A stretch of DNA of 64,000 nt. Origin: Gemmatimonas sp. (GTDB lineage Bacteria; Gemmatimonadota; Gemmatimonadetes; Gemmatimonadales; Gemmatimonadaceae). Of the stretch, positions 26,468 to 34,734 are shown one piece after another (position 1 is the first letter of the stretch; each line of letters starts with the position of its first letter). The position numbers were made by a program, and so were the translations under genes. The notes under the pieces were generated by a model. The model had not been told where the DNA came from, did not search any database, and saw nothing but the letters and a program-made list of their open reading frames with translations. The stretch covers positions 434,001 to 498,000 of the forward strand of contig NZ_JAPZSK010000002.1 in the NCBI RefSeq assembly GCF_027531815.1, in the 5' to 3' direction.

Positions 26468-26670
26468 CCCCACGATCGCCACCACCATCATCGCCCTGTC
26501 ACTCGCCTGCCGGGGAATGATGAGGCGCGCGTAGCGCTGCCTCCTGGAGGGGCGGGGGAAACGCGGAATCACCGCGATCACCGAGGCGGTCGAGGACACA
26601 GAGAACTGCCGGCGCGAGCCTCCATGCCCTCCACCGTCTCGGTGATCTCCGTGAACACGCGTTCCCCTCA
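26468..26670. repeat. Direct repeat, left copy, flanking the GxxExxY gene
   Basis: About 203 bases that recur at 27082-27284 in the same orientation, with roughly 14 mismatches by eye. The best-conserved core runs from catcatcgccctgtcactcg to gaggacacagagaactg. Immediately before it, at about 26389-26440, a weaker similarity to the core suggests an older degenerate third copy. No coding sequence is evident in the repeat. Confidence 0.88.
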
Positions 26671-26696
26671 GGTCTCACGAGCGTTTCCCTCACCGC

Positions 26697-27080
26697 TCAC
26701 CTCTCGCCGTCGTACACCAGGCGCTGCACGCCGTCGATGAGGCGCTCGAAGCCGAAGTTGATGAGCAGGCCGGTGCGATGGCCGGAGAGCCGCAGGTAGG
26801 TGAGCAGCTGTCTCAGGTGGGCATCATGGGAACGGTCGCTGCACTTGAGCTCCACCACGATGCGCTCGTTCACCAACAGGTCAATGCGGTAGCCTACCGG
26901 TACCGTGTGGCCATCGAAGGTGACCGGGAAGAGGCACTGGCGGTGTACCACGAGGCCGCGCTTCACGAGCGCCAGTGCCAGAAACTCCTCGTACGCCGCT
27001 TCGAAGACGCGAGAGCCAAGACGACGGTGAATGCGAATGGCCTCGCCGATGATGATGCCGGTCAGGTCGTCGTCGGTCAT
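26697..27080 (-). CDS. GxxExxY-family protein with PD-(D/E)XK nuclease-like motif
   Basis: The 127-residue product matches the GxxExxY family: the naming motif near the N-terminus appears as GSRVFEAAYEEFLALAL, followed by YRIDLLVNERIVVELK, which supplies the Asp and the E-x-K of a PD-(D/E)XK active site, and the closing LLTYLRLSGHRTGLLINFG. The family's biological role is not known. ATG 27080 lies two bases from the right-hand direct repeat, so its ribosome-binding site (GGGGG just upstream) is inside the repeat; the stop lies 26 bases from the left-hand copy. The whole 26468-27284 unit looks like one transposed or duplicated module. Confidence 0.9.
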   Translation of the reverse strand: MTDDDLTGIIIGEAIRIHRRLGSRVFEAAYEEFLALALVKRGLVVHRQCLFPVTFDGHTVPVGYRIDLLVNERIVVELKCSDRSHDAHLRQLLTYLRLSGHRTGLLINFGFERLIDGVQRLVYDGER

Positions 27081-27081
27081 C

Positions 27082-27284
27082 CCCCACTATCGCCACTATC
27101 ATCATCGCCCTGTCACTCGCCTGCCGGGGAATGATGAGGCGCGCGTAGCGCTGCCTCCTGGAGGCGCAGGGGAAACGCGGAATCACCGCGATCACCGAGG
27201 AGGTCGAGGACACAGAGAACTGCTGGCGCGAGCCTCCACGTCCTCCACCGCCTCCGTGCTCTCTGTGAGCACGCGTTCCCCTCA
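27082..27284. repeat. Direct repeat, right copy, flanking the GxxExxY gene
   Basis: Second copy of the 203-base repeat seen at 26468-26670, same orientation. It abuts the GxxExxY start codon. It is followed at 27285-27326 by a short satellite of cgtctcac units up to the end of the PFOR gene. Confidence 0.88.
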
Positions 27285-27324
27285 CCGTCTCACCGTCTCA
27301 CACGTCTCACACGTCTCACCGCGC

Positions 27325-30300
27325 TCAGGCGATCACCTCGGCCAGCACCGCCGCCAGGTTGGCCTTGGCCTGCGCCACCGGGAGTTCGCCCCTGTCGATG
27401 CGCCCCAGCAGCGTGCGCTGCGCCAGATAGTCCCGGTTCACGATCCCGGCCTTGCTCTGCAGCATGCGCCACGACTTGCGACGCTCCACGGCGAACAGCA
27501 CCATCTGCCGCGTCACGGCATAGTACCGGAACGCCCCCTTCACCTCGGCCTTGATGTAGCAGCCGAAGTTGGGGATGAAGCTGCGGTGCGATTCGCTGAA
27601 CACGTGCCGGTACGTCACGTCGTCCTGCGTGACGAAGTACAGCTGGTCGTGCATGGGCACCAGCGTGGCCGCTTCGGCTTCGCTGATCTGCTTGAGATGC
27701 TTGCGGAAGCGCCCCTCGGTGAGCGCCCAGTGGGCCACGCCGAACGTATACGCCTCGCCGTTGCTGGCGTACTTGGTGTGCCACCAGTCACGGTCCACGC
27801 TGGGGTTGCCCTTCAGGTCGAAGGCTTCCTGCACCGTCTCGCCGCGCCGCGGGTTGAACACCCATTCCGGCACGCCGCGCGCATCACGCACCATGCTGGC
27901 CTGATCGGCGCTCATGTTGTCGGCCACGCCGTGTTCGGGCTGGCAGGTGGTGTAGCACTGGTAGAAGGCCGTCCCGCGGTACTCGAGCCCATCCAGCATG
28001 GCCTTGTACATGCGCGGGGCATTCGCGACCGACACCTGCGCCACGAACGGCGATCCATGCCCGCTCGTGAACGCCTCGGCCACGTTCTTCTTCTCGGTGA
28101 GCTTACCCTGCGACGCGACACCGAACTGGTTCATGTCGTAGCCGCCCAGCATCGTGGACGAGTCAGAGTTCTGGCCGCCGGTGTTGGAGTACACCTGCGT
28201 GTCGAGCATCAGCATCTTCACGTTAGGGCGATTCTGCAGCATCACCTTCGACACGTTCTGGAAGCCGATATCCCCGAGCGCGCCGTCGCCGCCGACGACC
28301 CAGACCTTGGGCAGCTCGCGCACCTCCTGGTCGGTCATGAGCGTGTCATCGAGGTGTGTGAGGTGGAAGTAATCTTCCTCGCTCATTACCCCGCGGGTGT
28401 GCTCCAGCAAAGCATCGGACAAACGCTCCGGGGCGACCGAGCGCCGCGCATGCTCCACGATCACCGACTCCGCCATGAGCCATGAAATCGTGGCCCCGTC
28501 CTGGAAGAGGGAGTTCATCCAGGGATAGGCGTGCGGGTTGGCCGGCGGGGTGGATCCGTACACGGTGTTGCAGCCGGTGCTGGCGCCCATCATCATGACC
28601 GACATGCCGTTGGCGCGGCGCCCGTCGATGGCCTGCAGCTCACGGTGGTTGAAGGCGTCCTGGCGCAGGGCCGCCGCGAGCCCACCCACGATCTGCTCAT
28701 CGCTGATCGGACCGTGAAGCGCCTCGTAGGCGGCAACACGGTTGGCGGTGTCCGTGTCGTTCTCGCCGCCCAGCCCCATCACAATGTGGATGAACGCCGT
28801 GCGGAATCGTGCATAGTCCGCCGCGTCAGACGCCTTGAGTGCCGCCAGACGCGCCGCGCCATCCTGCGCGACACGGTCCGCCTTGGCGGTGAGACGATCG
28901 GCCTTTCTGTGGTACAGCGGGCGCATGTACGCTTCCGTGATGCTGGCAATGGAGCGCAGCACGCTCTTCTCGCCGCACCCGGCGCAAGCGCCATCGCCAC
29001 TCACCAGCGCCTCGTAGTTGCGCCGCACCATGAGATGATTGCGCAGCGTGGCGTCCTTGGAGCTGGTGATGTCGCTGTCGTTGTACAGCCCGAGATACTT
29101 CTGCGGCGTATCGGGAAGCAACCGGGAGAACACCTGAGCTGTGGTGAGCTCCGCGTTGAGCTCCTCGGTTTCGCGCGTCATGCGCAGCGCGTCATGGTCG
29201 CCGCACACCTGCACGCATTCGCCGCACCCCTTGCACAGGTCCGACACGAAGATCGAGAAGAGTCCCCCCTCGCCTGGGGTCTTGGCCTCGACGGTGCGGA
29301 AGATGGCCGGAACGTTGCTGTACGCCAGCGGCAGCTTGTCGATGATGCCCGTGAACTCTGCCCGTGACTGCTCGGAAACGCCGCCAACGGCCGCCACCTC
29401 CTCGCGCACGATCGTCTTGAACGGGACACCGCTCTTGCCCTTCACCGACTCGTTCATGCGTGTCCGTGCCCTTGCCTCCAGGTCGGGCAGGGCAGCCAGC
29501 AGCGCCTGCCGGTCGCCGCCATCGCGCACGTAGTTCACGACGGCGGTGCGCAGCACCGTACCCACCTCCTGCGCCGTGTTGGGGAGCGCCGTGTCGGGGC
29601 ACACGGAGATGCACTCCATGCACTGCGTGCAGTTCTCCGGCACATACACCGGCGTTTCCCGGCGCGCGACGTACTTGGATTGCGTCGCGCCGGTGGCCGC
29701 AGCCATGATGCCCACCGAGGCCAGCGCGCTCGCCGGCTGGTGGTACCCCAGCCCGGCGCGGAACTCGCGGTCGAACGTCTCCCGGGTCTTGAGGGGAGCA
29801 CGGGTCAACTGCGCCTCCGGGAAGGCAAACCCGCCGCTGCCGCAGCTCCCGCACCCCGCCGTGGGCGGAAAGTGCTGCTCGGGGTACGGGGCCAGCAGCG
29901 GATTGCGCATGCTCGACCGGTCGGGATCGTCCGTGCGACCCACGGTGATTTCCACGGCGCGCGCGAAGCCCTCGTTCATGACCGTCATGTTCGACTCCAC
30001 CACGGCATCGCCGAAGCGGGCGAACTTCTTCACGTACTGCTTGTGAACGATCTGCTGGAACTGCTCCGGCGTGAGGTGATACCGATCGAGAAACGGTGAG
30101 ACGCGGAAGAAGGCGCCCAGGAACGCATTGCCCTGCATGCGCAGTTGCAGCTCGGTCTGACTGGTGGCCTTCCGGGCAATGTCGAAGCCGGGAAGGATGT
30201 ACACCGTGATGTCGTGGTCGAGGATGAACTCGCGGTGCACCGCGGGGATGCGCTGCCAGGCGGAATCGGCGCTTTCGCTCGACTCCCACACCAGCACGCC

Positions 30301-32052
30301 ACCGCGCTTGAGTCCTTCCAGCGGGTTGGTGTGCGTGAAGGCCTTGGGATCACAGCAGAGCACCACGTCCACGTGATTGAGTTCGCAGTTCACCTTGATC
30401 TGCGACGGCGCCACCGTGAGATAGTAGTTCGTGGGGGCGCCCTTCTTCTCCGATCCGTACTTGGGGTTGGCCATCACGAAGAGCTTGTCTTCGAGAATCC
30501 CCTCCTCGTCGTACGTGGGGTCCTGTTCGGCCAGATACTGCCCGAGGTCGCCAATGATGGCGCCGAGGTTCTTGCCGGTCGTGATCATCCCCCAGCCGCC
30601 AATCGAGTGGAACCGCACGGCAATCGCGCCGTCCGGCAGGAGGCTGGGCGTATCCTTGCTGATGACGGCATACGGGTGTTGCACGCCCAGCACGAAGTAG
30701 CCCTCACCGTCCTCGGCGGTGCGGCCGTCGGTCCGGGCGGAGACGCCGGTGGCGAACTCGTACGCCCCAATGATGTGCTCGGGGCGGAAGTCGCGTGAGC
30801 CAATGCCATACGCGCCACGGAAGAGGCGGGGCGTGTCGTCTGGCGTGATGCCGGGGAGCTCGCCGCCGTAGCGCGTGGCTTCGCTGGCCTTGCCGAGGGC
30901 GACGCGGATATCGCGGGCCAGCGGGTTGTCGCCGGCGAGGCTCTCGTCGGTGCGCTCGAGGATGATCACGCGCCGCTTGCCGCGCAACGCCTCGATGACT
31001 GCGGCCTCCGGGAAGGGGCGAATGACGTTGATGTGGATCGATCCGACCTTCGCGTTGCGCTGGTCGCGCAGGTAATCGCAGGCGGCCTCGATGTTCTCCG
31101 CCGCGCAGCCGAGCGACACGAAGACCGTGTCGGCGTCGTCGGTCTTGTACCGGGTGACGAAGCCGTACTCGCGGCCGGTGAGTTCGCCAAACGCTGTGTA
31201 CGCCGCGTCGAGCATGGGGAGCACATGCTCACTGAAGTTGTTGCGCCGTGCCACCACGCCGTTCATGTGATGCTCCTGATTCTGTACCGGGCCAAGCAGC
31301 GCCGGGTTCTTCAGGTCCATCATTTGCGGCACGCGGCGGCGCGTGGGGCCGAACAGTTCGCGCTGCGCCGGGGTGGGGCAGGGGATGATGTCGTCGGGGG
31401 CGCCGAGGTACTCGCGCAGGAACTCCGCCTCCGGGGCCAGGTACATGCGCTCACTGTGCGTGGTGAGCATGCCGTCCTGAATGTTCATCCCCGGGTTGAG
31501 CGCCTGCTCGCAGACCTTGCGCAGGATGATCGATTGATCGGCCGCCTGCTGCGCATCGCGTGCCATGAGCATGATCCACCCGGTGTCGAGCGCCGAGTAG
31601 ATGTCGTCGTGTGCGCAGTGCACGTTGAGTGCGTGCTTGGTGAGGGCGCGGGCACCCACCTGCAGCACCATGGTGGAGAGCTTGCCGGGGGCATGGTAGT
31701 ACTGCTCCATCGCGTACACGATGCCCTGGCCGCTGGTGAAGTTCACCGTGCGTCGCCCGGTGACCGCGAAGGCCGTGGCTCCCCCCTGCGCGGCATGCTC
31801 ACCTTCGGTTTCGGCGGCGACCTTCTGCTGCCCCCAGACGTTCAGTTCACCGGTGGCGAACGACGCCTGATAGATCTCCCCGCCCTCGGTGGACGGGGTG
31901 ATGGGGTAGAAGACGCCGCCTTCGGTAATGCGCGTTTCCACGTACTGCGTGACCAGCTGGTTGCCGCTGCAAGTCACGTGAAAGCCGGGATACTTGTGCT
32001 TCCCGTGCCGGGGGGGCGGCGTGGGCGTGGCGGAGACCGTGGCGTCGGACAT
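27325..32052 (-). CDS. nifJ: Pyruvate:ferredoxin (flavodoxin) oxidoreductase, long form
   Basis: The 1575-residue protein is a single-chain PFOR but about 400 residues longer than the common 1170-1200. Order: PFOR domain I (YPITPSTEGGEIYQA), domain II, the gamma domain (HSIGGWGMITTGKNLG), a Cys-rich patch CGSCGSGG, two 4Fe-4S sites (CTQCMECISVCP at 808-818 and CKGCGECVQVC at 940-950), the CAGCGEKSVLRS thiamine-domain start near 1022 and the diphosphate-binding GGDGALGDIGFQNVSK near 1253. It oxidises pyruvate to acetyl-CoA and passes electrons to ferredoxin. The extra length sits mostly between the iron-sulfur part and the C-terminus. ATG 32052; isolated on its strand. Confidence 0.93.
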   Translation of the reverse strand: MSDATVSATPTPPPRHGKHKYPGFHVTCSGNQLVTQYVETRITEGGVFYPITPSTEGGEIYQASFATGELNVWGQQKVAAETEGEHAAQGGATAFAVTGRRTVNFTSGQGIVYAMEQYYHAPGKLSTMVLQVGARALTKHALNVHCAHDDIYSALDTGWIMLMARDAQQAADQSIILRKVCEQALNPGMNIQDGMLTTHSERMYLAPEAEFLREYLGAPDDIIPCPTPAQRELFGPTRRRVPQMMDLKNPALLGPVQNQEHHMNGVVARRNNFSEHVLPMLDAAYTAFGELTGREYGFVTRYKTDDADTVFVSLGCAAENIEAACDYLRDQRNAKVGSIHINVIRPFPEAAVIEALRGKRRVIILERTDESLAGDNPLARDIRVALGKASEATRYGGELPGITPDDTPRLFRGAYGIGSRDFRPEHIIGAYEFATGVSARTDGRTAEDGEGYFVLGVQHPYAVISKDTPSLLPDGAIAVRFHSIGGWGMITTGKNLGAIIGDLGQYLAEQDPTYDEEGILEDKLFVMANPKYGSEKKGAPTNYYLTVAPSQIKVNCELNHVDVVLCCDPKAFTHTNPLEGLKRGGVLVWESSESADSAWQRIPAVHREFILDHDITVYILPGFDIARKATSQTELQLRMQGNAFLGAFFRVSPFLDRYHLTPEQFQQIVHKQYVKKFARFGDAVVESNMTVMNEGFARAVEITVGRTDDPDRSSMRNPLLAPYPEQHFPPTAGCGSCGSGGFAFPEAQLTRAPLKTRETFDREFRAGLGYHQPASALASVGIMAAATGATQSKYVARRETPVYVPENCTQCMECISVCPDTALPNTAQEVGTVLRTAVVNYVRDGGDRQALLAALPDLEARARTRMNESVKGKSGVPFKTIVREEVAAVGGVSEQSRAEFTGIIDKLPLAYSNVPAIFRTVEAKTPGEGGLFSIFVSDLCKGCGECVQVCGDHDALRMTRETEELNAELTTAQVFSRLLPDTPQKYLGLYNDSDITSSKDATLRNHLMVRRNYEALVSGDGACAGCGEKSVLRSIASITEAYMRPLYHRKADRLTAKADRVAQDGAARLAALKASDAADYARFRTAFIHIVMGLGGENDTDTANRVAAYEALHGPISDEQIVGGLAAALRQDAFNHRELQAIDGRRANGMSVMMMGASTGCNTVYGSTPPANPHAYPWMNSLFQDGATISWLMAESVIVEHARRSVAPERLSDALLEHTRGVMSEEDYFHLTHLDDTLMTDQEVRELPKVWVVGGDGALGDIGFQNVSKVMLQNRPNVKMLMLDTQVYSNTGGQNSDSSTMLGGYDMNQFGVASQGKLTEKKNVAEAFTSGHGSPFVAQVSVANAPRMYKAMLDGLEYRGTAFYQCYTTCQPEHGVADNMSADQASMVRDARGVPEWVFNPRRGETVQEAFDLKGNPSVDRDWWHTKYASNGEAYTFGVAHWALTEGRFRKHLKQISEAEAATLVPMHDQLYFVTQDDVTYRHVFSESHRSFIPNFGCYIKAEVKGAFRYYAVTRQMVLFAVERRKSWRMLQSKAGIVNRDYLAQRTLLGRIDRGELPVAQAKANLAAVLAEVIA

Positions 32053-32209
32053 GGCGGTGGGCGCAGAGGAAGACAGGGGGAGTGTCTGGGCCGCCCGGAG
32101 GGGGCCCGAGTTACGTTGCGTCCCGGTACCGCCCCCCGCTACCAGCAGTTACCTGACGACCGTCGGCGTACGGCCGCCCCGTGGCTCCTTCCGGAGCACG
32201 GCCGCCGGC

Positions 32210-32377
32210 TCACGGCGCGCCGTCCGCCTGCTCGCGGTAGTCCCGCTGCTCCGCCGTGCTGGGACGTGCCCCATCGGGGAAGCGCCGGGACATGAACGGC
32301 GAGCCGGTGGCATCGGGGCTCGGCGCGTAGCGGGACTGGCGGGACAGCTGCGGCTGTCGATCGAAGGACATGAACAT
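32210..32377 (-). CDS. Small protein, 55 residues, with a strong ribosome-binding site
   Basis: ATG 32377 is preceded at optimal spacing by a perfect AGGAGG (minus-strand reading ccaggaggttccatg). The 55-codon frame encodes a basic, Ser/Arg/Pro-rich peptide beginning MFMSFDRQPQLSRQSRYAP and ending in TGA 32210-32212. It has no membrane segment or cysteine and no family I recognise. It lies downstream of two hairpins and upstream of the PFOR gene on the same strand, 157 bases before the PFOR start. The strength of the ribosome-binding site is the main argument that it is translated. Confidence 0.55.
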   Translation of the reverse strand: MFMSFDRQPQLSRQSRYAPSPDATGSPFMSRRFPDGARPSTAEQRDYREQADGAP

Positions 32378-32397
32378 GGAACCTCCTGGTACGAAGA

Positions 32398-32469
32398 AGG
32401 CCCCTCCGTGGGAGGGGCCTCGTCAGTTCGACCAGGTCACCGCCTCCCGAGTGGTCTCGGGAGGGGCGG
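32398..32469 (-). other. Two GC-rich hairpins in the leader of the 55-residue gene
   Basis: AGGCCCCTCC/GGAGGGGCCT (32398-32420, three-base loop) is a perfect stem. A second stem TCCCGAG/CTCGGGA within 32441-32469 lies 20 bases away. Neither is followed by a good U-tract on either strand, so a leader structure or a weak terminator of the upstream M56 transcript are both possible. Confidence 0.55.
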
Positions 32470-32477
32470 CGTGTGCG

Positions 32478-32606
32478 TCACATGCTGGCGACGGTGCGGC
32501 CCTGCTCCCGAGTGCGAAGTACGACGAGTACCGTCGCTACAAGAATCGTAGCGACGGCGGGAATAAGGCTGAGAAGTCGGGCCGAGGCGAAATGCGGCGC
32601 GGTCAT
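32478..32606 (-). CDS. Possible 42-residue single-span membrane peptide
   Basis: ATG 32606 opens a 42-codon frame ending at TGA 32478-32480. Residues about 10-30 (LLSLIPAVATILVATVLVVL) form a convincing single membrane helix, followed by a basic C-terminus. It lies 60 bases downstream of the M56 peptidase stop on the same strand. An inverted repeat (CCGTCGCTAC/GTAGCGACGG, 32531-32558) lies inside the frame. No clear Shine-Dalgarno site is visible, which lowers confidence. Confidence 0.35.
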   Translation of the reverse strand: MTAPHFASARLLSLIPAVATILVATVLVVLRTREQGRTVASM

Positions 32607-32666
32607 GAGAGGGAGTTTCGGCTTGTCCCGGGACAAAGTCAAGTCGTCCCGGTAATTGGTCGCCGG

Positions 32667-34274
32667 CTACTTCTTGGTCGTGATGCGGATGACGCCCTTG
32701 GCGCCTTCGGGGCCGTAGATCTTCTCGGCGGCCGCGCCCTTGATCACCTCGATGCTCTGGATACGATCGGGGGGCATCTTCATCGCGTCTTCGGTGGCCC
32801 GCACGCCGTCCACGAAGACGAGAACGTCGGTGCTGCGCGTCGTCGGGGTTGCCTGGATCTTTTCGCCAACCAGCCGTACGGTGCCCGGTTCCGTCGAGCG
32901 TTCCGAACGTTCGGCGCTCGTGGCCAGTGCCGTCGCGACGTTGGCAATGCGCAACGCCGTGGCGGTACTGTCGATCGCGTCGATCTTCATCGTGACGACC
33001 GGTGATCCCGCCTTCGCGGGCGACGCGGCCGATGCGGTCGTCGTCGCCGGCTTGGTGGTCAGGCGGATGGCATGGGCTCCCTTGTCCTGCTTCATCACCT
33101 CGATGGAGGCGAGACGATCGGCCGAAACGGCCAACGCTTCGACTTCGGTGGCCGCTCGCCCATCGATGTAGTACTGCTTCGAGGCAGACGGGGCGACAGC
33201 GGCGATCCTGGCGGTCGCGGTCGCGGCATCCATTCCATCGAGTTCCGCGCTGGTCGGGAGTTCGGCGCCGCAGGCGGCGATGACGGCGAGTGTGCCCAGC
33301 GACAGGCTCGCGAGGCGACGCGCCGTGGTGTGGGTGGCAGGGCGATTGGTCATGAAACGCAGTCTCTGTTCGAGGTGGGATGCATGGTGCGAGAAGGCCG
33401 CCGCACCGGTGAAGAGCGGGGCCGGAGTGGCCGTCGCCGAAAGGTCGATGAGCAGGGCGCCGTAGCGGCGCGGCGTGGTGCCCGACTGCAGCACGCGGGC
33501 GTCGCAATCGAGTTCGATGGCGAGGCGCAACCGCGCGAGCATGTACCACGCGCCGGGATTCCATGGCATCAGCGCCGTGAGCACGCACGCCGTGAGCAGC
33601 AGCGCCGGGTCGCCTGCCGTGATGTGCGACGCCTCGTGCGCAACGACCAGTCGCTGTTCGTCGTGCGTACGCAGCATGAACCAGGCTGGCACCACGATGC
33701 GCGGTCGCAGCACGCCATACACCGCCGGGCCCGTGCCGTCGCTGACATGCAGGGTGTGTCCGTGCGCCTCCACGCGCGTCGCGCCGCGCACCACCGTGCA
33801 TTGCCGGCGGTAGCTCCACACCCCGATGGCCAGCAGTGTGGCCGACAGGACGGGCCAGAGCAGCACGAGGACGAGCTTCGCACCAAAGGGCAGGGGGCGC
33901 ACCGCGGCAGCCGCTGTGGTGGTTGCCGTCGTCAGGAGTCCCTCGGTGAGACGGGCGGTACGCAAGATCGTGGCGCCGGTGATGTCCCACACCGATGGTG
34001 CCGGTGGCGCCGTGGCCGCTCGTGCCGTGACCGTGGCTGCTGGTAACGGCAACGCCAGCGGAGCCGTGGCACGACGCCACGGCTGCGTGACGGTAAACGC
34101 GAATGCCACCAGCAGGGCGGTGCCCCACACCCACCGGTTCGGGATCGTACCACGCGCGAGGCGCTGCAGGAGAACGGCGATAACGGCAAAGAGCGCGGTG
34201 ACCACGAGCGCCGTCACCGCCCATGCGGCTACCAGCGGCGCCCCCTGGACAACAGCCAGCGTGAGCGTGGTCAT
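32667..34274 (-). CDS. M56 (BlaR1-like) membrane metallopeptidase with plug-like C-terminal segments
   Basis: The 535-residue protein has four membrane segments around an M56 zinc-peptidase domain with HEASH at 213-217 (QRLVVAHEASHITAGD). In BlaR1/MecR1 systems such a peptidase inactivates the cognate BlaI-type repressor. After a last hydrophobic segment near 330, the extracytoplasmic tail contains two beta segments resembling TonB-receptor plug motifs (QYYIDGRAATEVEAL with LASIEVMKQDKG, and VLVFVDGVRATEDAM with IQSIEVIKGAAAEKIYG), in place of a beta-lactam sensor. The gene's ATG overlaps the stop of the BlaI gene, so the two are one unit. Confidence 0.88.
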   Translation of the reverse strand: MTTLTLAVVQGAPLVAAWAVTALVVTALFAVIAVLLQRLARGTIPNRWVWGTALLVAFAFTVTQPWRRATAPLALPLPAATVTARAATAPPAPSVWDITGATILRTARLTEGLLTTATTTAAAAVRPLPFGAKLVLVLLWPVLSATLLAIGVWSYRRQCTVVRGATRVEAHGHTLHVSDGTGPAVYGVLRPRIVVPAWFMLRTHDEQRLVVAHEASHITAGDPALLLTACVLTALMPWNPGAWYMLARLRLAIELDCDARVLQSGTTPRRYGALLIDLSATATPAPLFTGAAAFSHHASHLEQRLRFMTNRPATHTTARRLASLSLGTLAVIAACGAELPTSAELDGMDAATATARIAAVAPSASKQYYIDGRAATEVEALAVSADRLASIEVMKQDKGAHAIRLTTKPATTTASAASPAKAGSPVVTMKIDAIDSTATALRIANVATALATSAERSERSTEPGTVRLVGEKIQATPTTRSTDVLVFVDGVRATEDAMKMPPDRIQSIEVIKGAAAEKIYGPEGAKGVIRITTKK

Positions 34275-34645
34275 GCGTCGTCTCCCAACCGCTCGGCCAA
34301 CAGCGTGCGCATGCGTTCGAGTTCCGCCCGGCTGAGCGCCTTGTCCGACACCAGCTGCGCGAACATGCGTTCGGTGGAACCCTGAAAAATGGCGTCCTTG
34401 ATCCGGCCGATGGCGCTGCTTCCTGCCTTCTCGGCGGCCACGGTGGGGAAGTAGCGATAGGCCCGCCCTTCCGCTTCCGGACGCACGAACCCTTTCTTCT
34501 CGAGCGTCTGCAGCGCCGACAGCACCGAGGTGTAGGCCAGGTCTTCGTCAAGGTGCTCGCGCACATCGGCCACGGTGGCGGAGCCCAGCTTCCACAGCAC
34601 GGCCATCACGGCCAGTTCGCGAGGCGGGAAATGCAGGTCGGTCAT
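34271..34645 (-). CDS. BlaI/MecI/CopY-family transcriptional repressor
   Basis: The 124-residue winged-helix protein begins MTDLHFPPRELAVMAVLWKL and contains the family's recognition-helix region VADVREHLDEDLAYTSVLSAL and wing RAYRYFPTV. Dimers of this family bind palindromes over their own promoter and are released after cleavage by the co-encoded M56 peptidase. ATG 34645 is chosen over an upstream in-frame ATG (34669) because it fits the family start. Two ACTG-N6-CAGT sites lie 30-90 bases upstream, consistent with autoregulation. Confidence 0.93.
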   Translation of the reverse strand: MTDLHFPPRELAVMAVLWKLGSATVADVREHLDEDLAYTSVLSALQTLEKKGFVRPEAEGRAYRYFPTVAAEKAGSSAIGRIKDAIFQGSTERMFAQLVSDKALSRAELERMRTLLAERLGDDA

Positions 34646-34674
34646 TGGGGAGGGGAGGCACGAGGGCACGGAGG

Positions 34675-34690
34675 TACTGATTGTTCAGTA
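34675..34690. promoter_or_regulatory. Candidate BlaI-type operator 1
   Basis: TACTGATTGTTCAGTA is a near-perfect palindrome (TACTGA/TCAGTA arms) 30 bases upstream of the blaI-type start. It shares the ACTG-N6-CAGT layout with the site at 34718. Confidence 0.6.
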
Positions 34691-34717
34691 GTATGCAGTG
34701 CGCGCGTTCCCGTGTCA

Positions 34718-34731
34718 ACTGGTTTTTCAGT
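34718..34731. promoter_or_regulatory. Candidate BlaI-type operator 2
   Basis: ACTGGTTTTTCAGT repeats the ACTG-N6-CAGT arms of operator 1, 43 bases further upstream. Two spaced operators are common in BlaI/MecI-regulated promoters. Confidence 0.5.
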
Positions 34732-34734
34732 AGA

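Noticed and set aside
31033-32295. 420-codon open frame on the plus strand
   Set aside because: It is antisense to the PFOR N-terminus and has no recognisable domain.
32531-32558. Inverted repeat CCGTCGCTAC/GTAGCGACGG as a terminator
   Set aside because: It lies inside the possible 42-residue frame and is not followed by a U-tract on either strand.
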